Of a DNA stretch of 54,049 bases, positions 35,255-43,134 are shown piece after piece (the stretch's first letter is position 1; every line of letters begins with the position of its first letter). The DNA is from Patescibacteria group bacterium (GTDB lineage Bacteria > Patescibacteriota > JABMPQ01). The stretch spans positions 1-54,049 of the forward strand of contig JAHJQX010000035.1 in the NCBI GenBank assembly GCA_018818965.1. Direction: 5' to 3'. A program made the translations under genes and the position numbers. Below the pieces are notes generated by a model. The model worked only from the letters and a program-made list of their open reading frames with translations. It had not been told where the DNA came from and did not search any database.

Positions 35255-36025
35255 CTACAAACACTCCAATACTTTCTCCTCAATTTCGCTACAATTACTA
35301 ACTAAAAACTTATCATTACGATCACCCTCACCCTGGCCATCGGCGAACTCTCGCACTTTTGCTCCCGCTTCCTTAACTAGCAATTTGCCGGCCATAAAAT
35401 CATAGATCTCGCTGCCATCATTCAAATAAGCTTCAATTTTTCCTTCTGCTAGCAGACAAAAATCCAGACAAGGTGACCAATTAACTAGCACACGCTTGAT
35501 ATTTTTCCGGTGCAGCTTTTTGATCATTTCGTCAAAATACTCATAAGGACCATTATAGGCGTGAGCATAGCCAAAGGTAGCCCGCTTAATATCCTTTTCT
35601 TGACTAATCTGGATCGGTTGATCATTCACGAAAGCACCTTTCCCTTTCTGGGCATAATATGATCGTTGTAAGATGGGATCATGAATTACTGTATAATGGG
35701 CCTCATTGTTTTTGATTAATACAATACTCACCGAGTAGCGGGGAATCCCCAGCACATAATTATTTGATCCATCAAGGGGGTCAATAATAAATTCCCAATC
35801 AGATTTTCCCTCAATCAGCCCTTGTTCCTCAGCAAAAATATTGTAGTCAGGGAAATTTTGTTGCAACAACTCCACTATCGCTTCTTCTGATTCAGTATCC
35901 GCCTTAGTATAAAAATCCGAGGCCATGCTTTTTTCTTTGACCTCGAGATCTTGACCAAAATATTTAAGCAAAACCCGACCGCCTGCTTCCGCCGCCGCAA
36001 TCATTTTTTTTAAAGTTTTCTCCAT
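35255..36025 (-). CDS. Inositol-monophosphatase-family phosphatase
   Basis: Mg2+-dependent phosphatase of 256 residues. The family motif DPLDGSNNYV (DPxDGT/SxN) and EEQGLIEGKSDW hold the metal ligands. The second half has IYDFMAGKLLVKEAGAKV, matching the family's aspartate region but with Met-Ala replacing the usual Ala-Ala-Gly-like residues. The fold serves inositol-P, histidinol-P, PAP/APS (CysQ) or fructose-1,6-bisphosphate. Sequence alone does not choose between them. Confidence 0.9.
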   Translation of the reverse strand: MEKTLKKMIAAAEAGGRVLLKYFGQDLEVKEKSMASDFYTKADTESEEAIVELLQQNFPDYNIFAEEQGLIEGKSDWEFIIDPLDGSNNYVLGIPRYSVSIVLIKNNEAHYTVIHDPILQRSYYAQKGKGAFVNDQPIQISQEKDIKRATFGYAHAYNGPYEYFDEMIKKLHRKNIKRVLVNWSPCLDFCLLAEGKIEAYLNDGSEIYDFMAGKLLVKEAGAKVREFADGQGEGDRNDKFLVSNCSEIEEKVLECL

Positions 36026-36043
36026 CTTAATACTATCTACACT

Positions 36044-36700
36044 CTATAACTCCTTCCACCCATCAGCCGTACAGCCATAAAACTGATTAGCGCCCCCACT
36101 ACCGATAGGATTAGTGCTAAAAATCATATAGCCATAATAATCACTGGCGCAGTCGCGTAGATTGCCGTCGCTATCATAAGCTGAGGAAGCCGGATCATTT
36201 TCAGTAGGTACTTCGCGGTCACCAACTGCACCACTATCATAAGGCGTTAGGCGCATATCTAAAGCAAAAAGTGAATAAGCTGCCTGCACATTTTGCCCAT
36301 GCACTAAGTTATCAGAATAAACGAAATTTCCCGTGATGTTACCATTAACTGTCAGGTCATCGTAAACCTTTACCGGTGAAGTCCCGCCATCGTTAGCGGT
36401 TGAGCGCCAGATAGCACCATCTACCCGGATATCATCGCCAAAAGTAACTGGGTTGCCAGTGCCGCCTTCGGTCGTGTTATTGATAATAGTGCCGTTAAAA
36501 AATGTTACTCCGCCTGTCCCCTGTTCACCGATATAAACTGAATTGAAACGACCAGTATTATCAACCACAAACTCTTCGTTAATGGTAACAGTAGCGGCTG
36601 GTTGTAATACGTCAGATGTAGCGGCGGCGGCTACCCCTATTAACATAAACATTCCTAGACTAACTCCCGATAAAGTTGAAATCTTTTGCCATGTTTTCAT
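36044..36700 (-). CDS. Secreted/surface beta-rich protein, hypothetical
   Basis: 218 residues. The N-terminus (MKTWQKISTLSGVSLGMFML, then AAA) is a signal peptide or membrane anchor. The remainder is rich in Gly, Asn, Thr, Asp and Val with short repeated motifs (VDNTGRFNSVYIGEQGTGG..., VNGNITGNFVY), suggesting a beta-helix or beta-sandwich surface domain. Near the C-terminus is NQFYGCTADGWKEL, with Cys and Trp that may close a fold. AAGGAA lies eight bases before the start. The likely role is cell-surface contact or attachment; no enzyme motif is seen. Confidence 0.75.
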   Translation of the reverse strand: MKTWQKISTLSGVSLGMFMLIGVAAAATSDVLQPAATVTINEEFVVDNTGRFNSVYIGEQGTGGVTFFNGTIINNTTEGGTGNPVTFGDDIRVDGAIWRSTANDGGTSPVKVYDDLTVNGNITGNFVYSDNLVHGQNVQAAYSLFALDMRLTPYDSGAVGDREVPTENDPASSAYDSDGNLRDCASDYYGYMIFSTNPIGSGGANQFYGCTADGWKEL

Positions 36701-36736
36701 AGGTTTGATTCCTTTTTATTATTTATTTTAAATTAT

Positions 36737-37016
36737 TTATTGCGGACAATTAGCAGTGATGTTTTTGTATTCACTTAAATACTGGCCAATCTTCGGCGGA
36801 CCATAGCCTCCAATTTCAAACTGAGTGAAGAATATTTTCTCGACCCCGGCATTAAGTGCTCCTTCAAATGAACTTACTACTTCCCCCTCCGACTCGAGCA
36901 CCGCCTCAGTAACCCAAATTGGCTTACTAACTCCTTTCCTATCTAGTAATTCCTTCATACCTTTTACATTCAACGTACTTGAACCACCGAAAGTAATAAA
37001 GTGAATTTTGACAGCC
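36737..37016 (-). pseudogene. Truncated hydrolase-like fragment
   Basis: The frame resumes right after the cbiN-like stop (37017) with no credible start: the first TTG is at 36973 and the first ATG at 36958 (73 residues). Its sequence (FITFGGSSTLNVKGMKELL, KPIWVTEAVLES, then GVEKIFFTQFEIGG) resembles the C-terminal end of a glycoside-hydrolase TIM barrel. Such proteins end their catalytic domain with 'PIWVTE', where the Glu is often the nucleophile. The N-terminal part is missing. It looks like a gene whose 5' end was lost when the cbi genes were joined to it. The family assignment is tentative. Confidence 0.5.
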
Positions 37017-37298
37017 TCACTTTTTACAAAACAAAGCTTTATTAATGCCAAAAACAACTGTAAAAACCAGAGCCGTACCGACAATACCGGCTAGAGCGGT
37101 AGCTAAACACTCGCTAGCGACAACTGGAAAAACATAATCTGGCATTAGCGTGGTAAAGGGATATTCGAGAGCTGTGGCAATAAAACCTTTGTCCTTCGCT
37201 ACTTTCTCTAACCCATCAGGTGAGGAAGAAGCCAAAAGAGATATTATTCCCCCAACCAATAACGCGACTACGACCAGATAAACATATTTTTTATTCAT
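37017..37298 (-). CDS. CbiN/PDGLE-domain cobalt-transport component
   Basis: 93 residues with two membrane segments: YLVVVALLVGGIISLLASS at the start and a second near ALAGIVGTALVFTVVFGI. SSPDGLEKVAKDKGF is the PDGLE motif of CbiN-type small components of energy-coupling-factor (ECF) cobalt/nickel importers. AAGGAG lies before its ATG, so it is well translated. It overlaps the cbiM stop by eight bases and is therefore coupled to it. Confidence 0.88.
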   Translation of the reverse strand: MNKKYVYLVVVALLVGGIISLLASSSPDGLEKVAKDKGFIATALEYPFTTLMPDYVFPVVASECLATALAGIVGTALVFTVVFGINKALFCKK

Positions 37299-37986
37299 TT
37301 GTTTTCTCCTTATATTTCATAGCCAATAGAACTAACACCGTAATAATTCCCTCGCCCAAACCGATTAAGACATGGATACCAGCCATGGCTGGCAAAACGA
37401 TATTAATTGTTTCCGTACCAGAAATTGCCAGTTCAACTGCACAAAAGCTCGCCGCTACCACCACACTTGTCCAGGCTGCGATAAAGGCAGCCAACCACAT
37501 TTTTTTTAGATACTTGAACAAAAATTTATAGAAATAATAACCACCGATCGCCCCAACAATACCCATATTGAAAATATTGGCACCCAAAGCCACCAGCCCA
37601 CCATCAGCAAACACTAGTGACTGCACTATCAGAATAATTGCGATCACCAAGAAACCTTCGAGTGGTCCCAACAAAATCGCTGCCAAGACACCACCCAGCA
37701 GATGACCTGAAGTTCCCTCGGCTACTGGGAAATTGATCATTTGGGCAGCAAAAACAAAAGCGGCTACCGAAGCCATTCGCCAGATTTTTTCTCGGCCATA
37801 TTTAGTAAAACGAGTTTTAACTTTTCCGCTTAATTCTAAACCTTCCGTAGTAGCTAGCACCGCCTGCTTCTCTTCAACCAGTAATCGGCGGCGCACTTGC
37901 CACCACGCATGGATAAAAAAGCTAGCCGCCACTCCTAACAAGACAGTAGCCATTCCTGGAGAAAGAAAGCCGTCGGGAATATGCAT
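37291..37986 (-). CDS. cbiM: Cobalt/nickel ECF transporter substrate-binding component
   Basis: 231 residues with about seven membrane segments. The N-terminal Met-His-Ile-Pro-Asp-Gly (MHIPDGFLSP) is the metal-binding hallmark of CbiM/NikM, whose second-position His binds the metal. Further signatures are NFPVAEGTSGHLLGG and an end with ALI/GLGEG-type residues (HVLIGLGEGIITVLVL). With the CbiN-like gene it forms a cbiM-cbiN pair; cbiQ and cbiO (T and ATPase components) are not in the window. Co2+ is the more likely substrate because of the CbiN partner. Confidence 0.93.
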   Translation of the reverse strand: MHIPDGFLSPGMATVLLGVAASFFIHAWWQVRRRLLVEEKQAVLATTEGLELSGKVKTRFTKYGREKIWRMASVAAFVFAAQMINFPVAEGTSGHLLGGVLAAILLGPLEGFLVIAIILIVQSLVFADGGLVALGANIFNMGIVGAIGGYYFYKFLFKYLKKMWLAAFIAAWTSVVVAASFCAVELAISGTETINIVLPAMAGIHVLIGLGEGIITVLVLLAMKYKEKTNE

Positions 37987-38011
37987 ATGTTACTATTTAT
38001 ATTGTTTTTTA

Positions 38012-40579
38012 TTATAGCACAACCTCATAATGTGACCCCATACTATCCTTGGTTACTTCAATGCGAGCCGGAAAAGCATCTTTCATTTCCTTAATGTGGC
38101 TAACAGCTAATATTTTAGCGAAATCAGACGATATTGAGTTTATCGCCTCGATCAAACTCTCGCGACCAAAATCATCCTGAGTACCAAAACCTTCATCAAT
38201 CACCAAAAATTGCAGCTTGGCACCCGCTCGACTGGCTAGTAATTTAGATAAAGCAACCCGGATAGCAAAATTAATGCGATAAGCTTCACCACCAGAAAAC
38301 ATCTCATAGCTTTTAACCCCCATCTCGTCTTCAATAATGATATCTAAGGTCTCCATTAAGTCCGGGCCGGTTTTTTTCTGTCTCTGAGTTAGAAATCGCA
38401 CCTGCATTCGACCATCAGTCATTCTAGTCAGCAACCTATTAGCTTCCTGCTCAATTTCCGGGATAGCCGCTTCAATAATCATCGCCTGAATACCTTTTTT
38501 GCCGAAAGCGACTACTAATTCTTCATAGATAGCTTTCTTCTTCACCAACTCTCTCAAATCTTTACGCTTTGAACTAATTCCTTGTACCAGCGACTGTAAG
38601 CGCTGCAACTTCTCCTTGACACCACCATAATCGGATCGGGATTCAGCTTCAGCTTGACGCAGGTTTTTTAGTTCTTTTTCTTTCTTTCCAATTTCTTGCT
38701 CAATCTTGGTTGCCATACCAGTATCAAACTTTACTGCAACTTGAGCCTTTTCCAAAATATGTAACTCCTTCTCTTGCTTAGTCTTATTAACCACAATTTG
38801 CCGCAGGTGTTTCTCACCAGCAATTTTACTATCCCGCGCTCGCTCCCAAGCAAACTTTAAATCAGCAAACTTTTCTAACGATTCGAGCTTATTCTTAACC
38901 GCCTTGTGCTTTGCCTCATTGTAAGAAAATTGCTCTAACCGTTGGTTGATGACTCTTAGTTTATTATAACCACTCACACTATCCGCTCCTTGCCTAACAG
39001 CGCGCTCTAACTTTATTTTCTTTTTCTTAACAGCTACCAACTCGGTGGTCATTTCTTCGATTTCAGTCAACCTCCTCTTGACAACTAATATTTCACTTTC
39101 TAGTTGTGATTTGGAAACTAATTTTATCCGCCGCGCTTGGTTCTGGCTTAATGCTAACTTCAACTCCCTCTCTTCCTGAGCTATTTTCTCTCTTAGGGTC
39201 TGATAATTTTTTACTTTCTGCTCTCGTTCCCGCTGCAGCTGCGAAATAATGTCTTGGCGGTGACGAGAGGTCAAATTTTGCGCACAAAGAGGACAACTGG
39301 CGCTTTTTGTATTGCGCAAAGTATCTATTTTTTCTTTAATCTCTCGGCCCCGTTCTACTATTTGCTCTAATAATAAATGTTGGTGCGTAAGCTTGTCTTG
39401 GAATGCTTGCGCCTGTTCTTCCCTGGCTTGGACAGCTTGCTCCTGCTCTAGTAATTGAGTAAGCTTGGCAGTTGATTCTTTTTGGCAGTTGATCAACTTT
39501 CCTTTTTCCTGGATTGCTGCCTGCAACTGATTAATCCTCTCAGCTAAACGCCCTTGTTCCTGCTCACGCTGGCTTTTGGTGGCAGCGATTTCTTTTTCTA
39601 CCTGCGCCTGCTGCTGCAAAAGCTGGCTTCTTTCGGCTAATATTTTATTTAATTCAGCATCTAGTTGACGAGATTTGGTGAGATCTTGGTAGCCAGTTAT
39701 TATCTCTTTCTCTCGGTGCAAAATATTTTTCTCCTTGACAATGGCGTCTTCTTGTTTAGCCTGTTCGTTAGCTAAAGCAGCTAAACTTTTTTGGCTGGCA
39801 GAAATCCGAGTCACTAAATCTTTAAGCTGGGCTACCCCTTGATCATGCTTCTTTTTTCTATCATTTAAAAGAGCTAGCTCTGTCTCCATAGCTTTTACCG
39901 CCTTAGTAATTTTTGCTAAATTACCAGCGATATTTTTTGTCTGTTCTTTGAATCTATCTCTATCCTTTGCCTCAGTTTCGATATAAGCCAACTGCTGTTT
40001 CAGACCTTCAGCTCGCATAGTTATTTCTTTCACTTTGGCTTTAGCTTTATCGGTCAGCTGATCATAATAAGCCAGGTTTAAAATATCAGATAAGACTTTT
40101 TTCCGCTCCTGCGACCGTTTGATAGTAAATTCGTCGGCTCGACCTTGACGCAAAAATGCAGAGTTAATAAAAGTTTCATAGCTCATTCTCAGAGTATCAG
40201 TAATAATGTCTTGGGTTTCGGCTTTACTTGTTCCAGCTAAAGATTGCCAAGTGGCTGCTGTCTTGGATTTAACCATAAAATCTAGACTACCATGGCCACG
40301 ACCTCGTGGAGTTCGTTTGCGGGACACTCGATAATAGGAACGACCTAATCTAAACTCAAAATCAATCCACATCTCACTTTTACCGTGTCGGACTAGATCA
40401 TCGTCTGATTTTGCCCGTGATTTACCCCATAAAGACCAGGTAATTGCTTCCAGCAGAGAACTCTTACCAACCCCATTTGCCCCAGTCAGACACGCCAATT
40501 CCACCCCCCGTAAATCGAGGGGTTCGGCATTCTGTCCGTAGGACATAAAATTATGAAGTTGGAGACGCTGAGGAATCAT
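38012..40579 (-). CDS. sbcC: Exonuclease SbcC (Rad50-like)
   Basis: SMC-type ATPase of the SbcCD nuclease that cleans hairpins and blocked DNA ends. The protein of 855 residues has Walker A GANGVGKSSLLEAI at the N-terminus, long coiled coils, the zinc-hook CPLC (ASCPLCAQNL) in the middle, the ABC signature FSGGEAYRINFAIRVAL and Walker B LQFLVIDEGFGTQ. Its start codon shares a base with the sbcD stop, so the genes are coupled. There is no truncation. Confidence 0.96.
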   Translation of the reverse strand: MIPQRLQLHNFMSYGQNAEPLDLRGVELACLTGANGVGKSSLLEAITWSLWGKSRAKSDDDLVRHGKSEMWIDFEFRLGRSYYRVSRKRTPRGRGHGSLDFMVKSKTAATWQSLAGTSKAETQDIITDTLRMSYETFINSAFLRQGRADEFTIKRSQERKKVLSDILNLAYYDQLTDKAKAKVKEITMRAEGLKQQLAYIETEAKDRDRFKEQTKNIAGNLAKITKAVKAMETELALLNDRKKKHDQGVAQLKDLVTRISASQKSLAALANEQAKQEDAIVKEKNILHREKEIITGYQDLTKSRQLDAELNKILAERSQLLQQQAQVEKEIAATKSQREQEQGRLAERINQLQAAIQEKGKLINCQKESTAKLTQLLEQEQAVQAREEQAQAFQDKLTHQHLLLEQIVERGREIKEKIDTLRNTKSASCPLCAQNLTSRHRQDIISQLQREREQKVKNYQTLREKIAQEERELKLALSQNQARRIKLVSKSQLESEILVVKRRLTEIEEMTTELVAVKKKKIKLERAVRQGADSVSGYNKLRVINQRLEQFSYNEAKHKAVKNKLESLEKFADLKFAWERARDSKIAGEKHLRQIVVNKTKQEKELHILEKAQVAVKFDTGMATKIEQEIGKKEKELKNLRQAEAESRSDYGGVKEKLQRLQSLVQGISSKRKDLRELVKKKAIYEELVVAFGKKGIQAMIIEAAIPEIEQEANRLLTRMTDGRMQVRFLTQRQKKTGPDLMETLDIIIEDEMGVKSYEMFSGGEAYRINFAIRVALSKLLASRAGAKLQFLVIDEGFGTQDDFGRESLIEAINSISSDFAKILAVSHIKEMKDAFPARIEVTKDSMGSHYEVVL

Positions 40580-41850
40580 TAGTGCTCTTGATTAACTTCT
40601 TCGATTATTCCTTGAGCCAACTTAGTCGCTTCTTTGACTGCTTGGCTTTTCTTTTTTCTAAGAGAGAAATACTGATTTAGAGCTTCCAGAGGAGTTATAC
40701 TTTCCGCGCTGGTGACGTCAGATTTAGGTCGCTGAATTTTTATTATTTCTTTTTTAATGCCCGCTATATAGTAAGCTGGCTCTAGCGCCCGACGAACTTT
40801 ATCCTCTTCTAACAAATCAGCACTTGTTTCTGGTAAAACAATATTTAATTTCACTACTGCCTCTTTTAAATTATGCTTCTTAACCGCCGAACACACCTTG
40901 GCTGTCGGATTTTTGTCTCTTTCCTTGATTTCAACTGTAATCGGGATAAATTTACGGGCGGGGGTAGAAATAAATTCAAAGTTGGCCTGTTTAGCTTTCC
41001 TTTTACCATTTATTTTCACCGCTACAAATCCTTTTTCTTCCTTAGCTTCACCAAAATCAACTCGCTCGATACTGCCCGCATAAACCACAGGTGGATTTTG
41101 ATTGAGGATTTGATGTTTATGCAAATGTCCTAAGGCAACATAATCCCAAGGCTGAATAAAAAGACTAAGGGGCAACACCGCGTCATTACCAACGTATACT
41201 TTCCTTTCTGCTCCAAAAACAGCTCCCGCCACGGTGGCGTGAGCTATCAAGACAGCTGGCTGACTGGTATTAATTCGCCTAGCTAAATCTTTTACCAAAT
41301 TAGATACTTTTTTAACAACCAGCTTATCGACTTCGGCAATAGTTTTTCGTTGGTATTCTTTTTTAGTAGCTAACGCATTTTTACTAATCCAGGGTAAAGT
41401 GGCAATTTGGAAAATATTCTGGCTTTTTTTATTTTTACCTAGAGTCCAACGACCAGCGGCTGACTGGGAAAAAGTTAACAACTCAGGCTTTTGCGAAATA
41501 TAAACATTATCGACAGCGAGAGTTTTATAGATCTCGAGCGTGTCAGCTTCGCCAGTGGCGTTGGGCAAATCGTGGTTACCAATAATAGATACTACCGGGA
41601 TGCCAGCCGCCGCTATTTTTTTGATTCGTTTGGCAAATTCTCTTTGTTGGGTGGGAGAAGGTTCGCGTGTTTTGAAAGCATCGCCGGCGAAAAAGAAAAA
41701 ATCGACTTTATTTTTCAGGGTATAATCGACTGCATAATCGAAGCTATGTAAAAAATCTAAAAATCGAGAATTAAGACCCGTTTGCCGGTCAACGGTGCCA
41801 TAATTTTTCATTCCGAGATGTATGTCAGCAATATGGAGAATTTTGATCAT
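40579..41850 (-). CDS. sbcD: Exonuclease SbcD (Mre11-like)
   Basis: Metallophosphoesterase nuclease partner of SbcC. The 423-residue protein has HIADIHLGM, FFFAGDAFK, IGNHDLPN, AHATVAG and YVALGHLHKHQ, which carry the five phosphoesterase motifs with their metal ligands. It ends NQEH, adjacent to sbcC, and is first in the pair. Confidence 0.96.
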   Translation of the reverse strand: MIKILHIADIHLGMKNYGTVDRQTGLNSRFLDFLHSFDYAVDYTLKNKVDFFFFAGDAFKTREPSPTQQREFAKRIKKIAAAGIPVVSIIGNHDLPNATGEADTLEIYKTLAVDNVYISQKPELLTFSQSAAGRWTLGKNKKSQNIFQIATLPWISKNALATKKEYQRKTIAEVDKLVVKKVSNLVKDLARRINTSQPAVLIAHATVAGAVFGAERKVYVGNDAVLPLSLFIQPWDYVALGHLHKHQILNQNPPVVYAGSIERVDFGEAKEEKGFVAVKINGKRKAKQANFEFISTPARKFIPITVEIKERDKNPTAKVCSAVKKHNLKEAVVKLNIVLPETSADLLEEDKVRRALEPAYYIAGIKKEIIKIQRPKSDVTSAESITPLEALNQYFSLRKKKSQAVKEATKLAQGIIEEVNQEH

Positions 41851-41884
41851 GTTTTTCGCACTTATTACCTAAGTATGACATGGC

Positions 41885-41912
41885 TTGCGTAATTTACCAA
41901 CTTAATTATAAT
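41885..41912 (+). promoter_or_regulatory. Candidate promoter of the tRNA cluster
   Basis: TTGCGT (41885-41890), a 16-base spacer and TATAAT (41907-41912). The -10 is perfect and the -35 weak. It is about 70 bases before the first tRNA gene. Confidence 0.45.
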
Positions 41913-41980
41913 AGAAAAGGTAACTAAATATACAGCTTGTTTTAGTGAAACTAGGCTGGTTTTGTGCTAGTTGTTATCAT

Positions 41981-42057
<77 letters not shown>

Positions 42058-42082
42058 AGTTATCAATCTGTGAAGTCGTCCC

Positions 42083-42105
42083 GATCTGCCTGCCGCAGGC
42101 AGATC
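42083..42105. repeat. Perfect 11-bp palindrome between two tRNA genes
   Basis: GATCTGCCTGC (42083-42093), a central C, and GCAGGCAGATC (42095-42105). A CCCGAT...ATCGGG pair (42080-42085/42108-42113) offers an outer extension. It resembles REP-type intergenic palindromes. Confidence 0.8.
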
Positions 42106-42180
42106 CAATCGGGGTCGCCGCAACTAAGAATATCAGGGTTTATATAATCACCACCAGTTGGGTTAGGTGGTTGTTTTAGA

Positions 42181-42254
42181 GCCAGGGTAGCTCAGTCGGT
42201 TAGAGCACGAGAATCATAAACTTGAGGTCGTGGGTTCGAATCCCACCCCTGGTA
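42181..42254 (+). tRNA. tRNA with CAT anticodon (elongator Met or Ile2)
   Basis: A 74-base cloverleaf without encoded CCA. The acceptor GCCAGGG pairs with CCCTGGT, with a G-T pair at 1-72. The T-arm GTGGGTTCGAATCCCAC is regular and the anticodon loop is ATCATAA (CAT). The anticodon stem has an A31-A39 mismatch and a G-T pair at 28-42. Met-elongator or the lysidine-modified Ile2 (AUA) tRNA are the two options. The tRNA precedes the homing-endonuclease gene. Confidence 0.88.
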
Positions 42255-42335
42255 TAAGAAAATTTAGGAGGGAGGTATAACATACCTATTTTCAAAGAGA
42301 AAAATGAGGATTTTTTTGCAGTTTGGTCAGCAGAA

Positions 42336-42956
42336 ATGGCTTATGTTTTGGGATTTTTCATCGCCGACGGCAGCATGACAGTAAATCCCAGGGGTTCGAA
42401 ATACTTGGACTTTCACATTACTGATGGAGATTTGCTGTTTAAAATAAGAGAGGTACTAAATTCCAATCATAAAATCGGGGAGAAGGTTTTACCTCATCAG
42501 AAAAAAGTTTACAGATTGCAGATTGGCAGTAAAAAAATGTTTAGTGATTTGTTAAAGCTGGGCGTTAAACCAAGGAAAACTGGACATGAAATAATGCCCG
42601 ATGTGCCAAATAACTGTTTCCGAAATTTCCTAAGAGGGTATTTCGATGGAGACGGTAATGTCTGGTGTGGTTATAGCCACAAAAAGAACCACAGCCAGCC
42701 AATATTGACCCTAGTAACAGTTTTTACTTCGAAAGGTGAATACTTCTTGCGTTCTATAAAGAGATTACTCACCGAAAGACTGGAATTAAAAGGGGGTATC
42801 GGTTATCATAGTAGAGCTTACCGTTTAAACTATAGCGTCGTTGATAGTATCAAACTTTATACTTTTATGTATCAGGATTTAATGAATGATTTGTTCCTTG
42901 CCAGAAAGAAAAAAGTGTTTGAAGAATTCATAAAAATTCGTGGGCCCGTAGTGTAG
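42336..42956 (+). CDS. LAGLIDADG homing endonuclease
   Basis: Two LAGLIDADG motifs are seen: AYVLGFFIADGSM at the N-terminus and FLRGYFDGDGNV in the middle, with the acidic residues that bind metal. The family consists of site-specific nucleases that spread by cutting allelic sites. From ATG 42336 it has 206 residues. In the same frame, 18 more codons upstream (42282-42335) encode IPIFKEKNEDFFAVWSAE, a typical family N-terminus, preceded by the strong SD AGGAGGGAGG (42266-42275) six bases before an ATA codon. True translation may thus start at ATA 42282. The stop (42954-42956) lies inside tRNA-Asp; the last five codons are tRNA sequence. It is free-standing, with no intron or intein seen. Confidence 0.92.
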   Translation: MAYVLGFFIADGSMTVNPRGSKYLDFHITDGDLLFKIREVLNSNHKIGEKVLPHQKKVYRLQIGSKKMFSDLLKLGVKPRKTGHEIMPDVPNNCFRNFLRGYFDGDGNVWCGYSHKKNHSQPILTLVTVFTSKGEYFLRSIKRLLTERLELKGGIGYHSRAYRLNYSVVDSIKLYTFMYQDLMNDLFLARKKKVFEEFIKIRGPVV

Positions 42957-43018
42957 CGGTTTATCACGTTGCCCTGTCACGGCAAAGATCGCCGGTTCAA
43001 ATCCGGTCGGGCCCGCCA
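42942..43018 (+). tRNA. tRNA-Asp (anticodon GTC)
   Basis: A 77-base cloverleaf with encoded CCA. The acceptor GGGCCCG pairs with CGGGCCC, the discriminator is G and the anticodon loop is CTGTCAC (GTC). The stem TTGCC/GGCAA is perfect. The T-arm is GCCGGTTCAAATCCGGT. The first 15 bases double as the end of the homing-endonuclease reading frame. Its 3' end is followed by a terminator and appears to be the source of downstream repeat copies. Confidence 0.96.
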
Positions 43019-43023
43019 GAATT

Positions 43024-43047
43024 AAAAGGCTTGTTTAAGCCTTTTTT
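43024..43047 (+). terminator. Terminator of tRNA cluster
   Basis: AAAAGGCTT (43024-43032) pairs with AAGCCTTTT (43037-43045), followed by a T-run. It lies six bases after the tRNA-Asp CCA. Confidence 0.85.
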
Positions 43048-43082
43048 AATTTTAGGGGTGACGGGATATCGGACTTTTGTAT

Positions 43083-43109
43083 AAAAAAACTGCTCACTTG
43101 TGTGGCAGT
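43083..43109 (-). terminator. Minus-strand terminator for the GC-rich hypothetical gene
   Basis: On the minus strand ACTGC (complement of 43105-43109) and GCAGT (complement of 43089-43093) form a stem followed by a T-run (43083-43089). It ends the transcript of the gene at 43135-43536. Confidence 0.7.
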
Positions 43110-43134
43110 CAAAGTTCGAGACTTTTTGTGTTTT

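Larger units (their letters stand above)
43012..43110. repeat. tRNA-Asp 3' end/terminator repeat, copy A
   Basis: This is the original copy: CCCGCCAG, then the AAAAGGCTT...AAGCCTTTTTT hairpin, a GGGGTGACGGG stretch, GGACTT and TAAAAAAACTGC. A diverged copy starts at 43706 and can be aligned through the whole ~100 bases. Confidence 0.7.

Noticed and set aside
42181-42956. Homing endonuclease as part of a tRNA intron
   Set aside because: The upstream CAT tRNA and tRNA-Asp are both complete cloverleaves without interruption, so no intron is needed.
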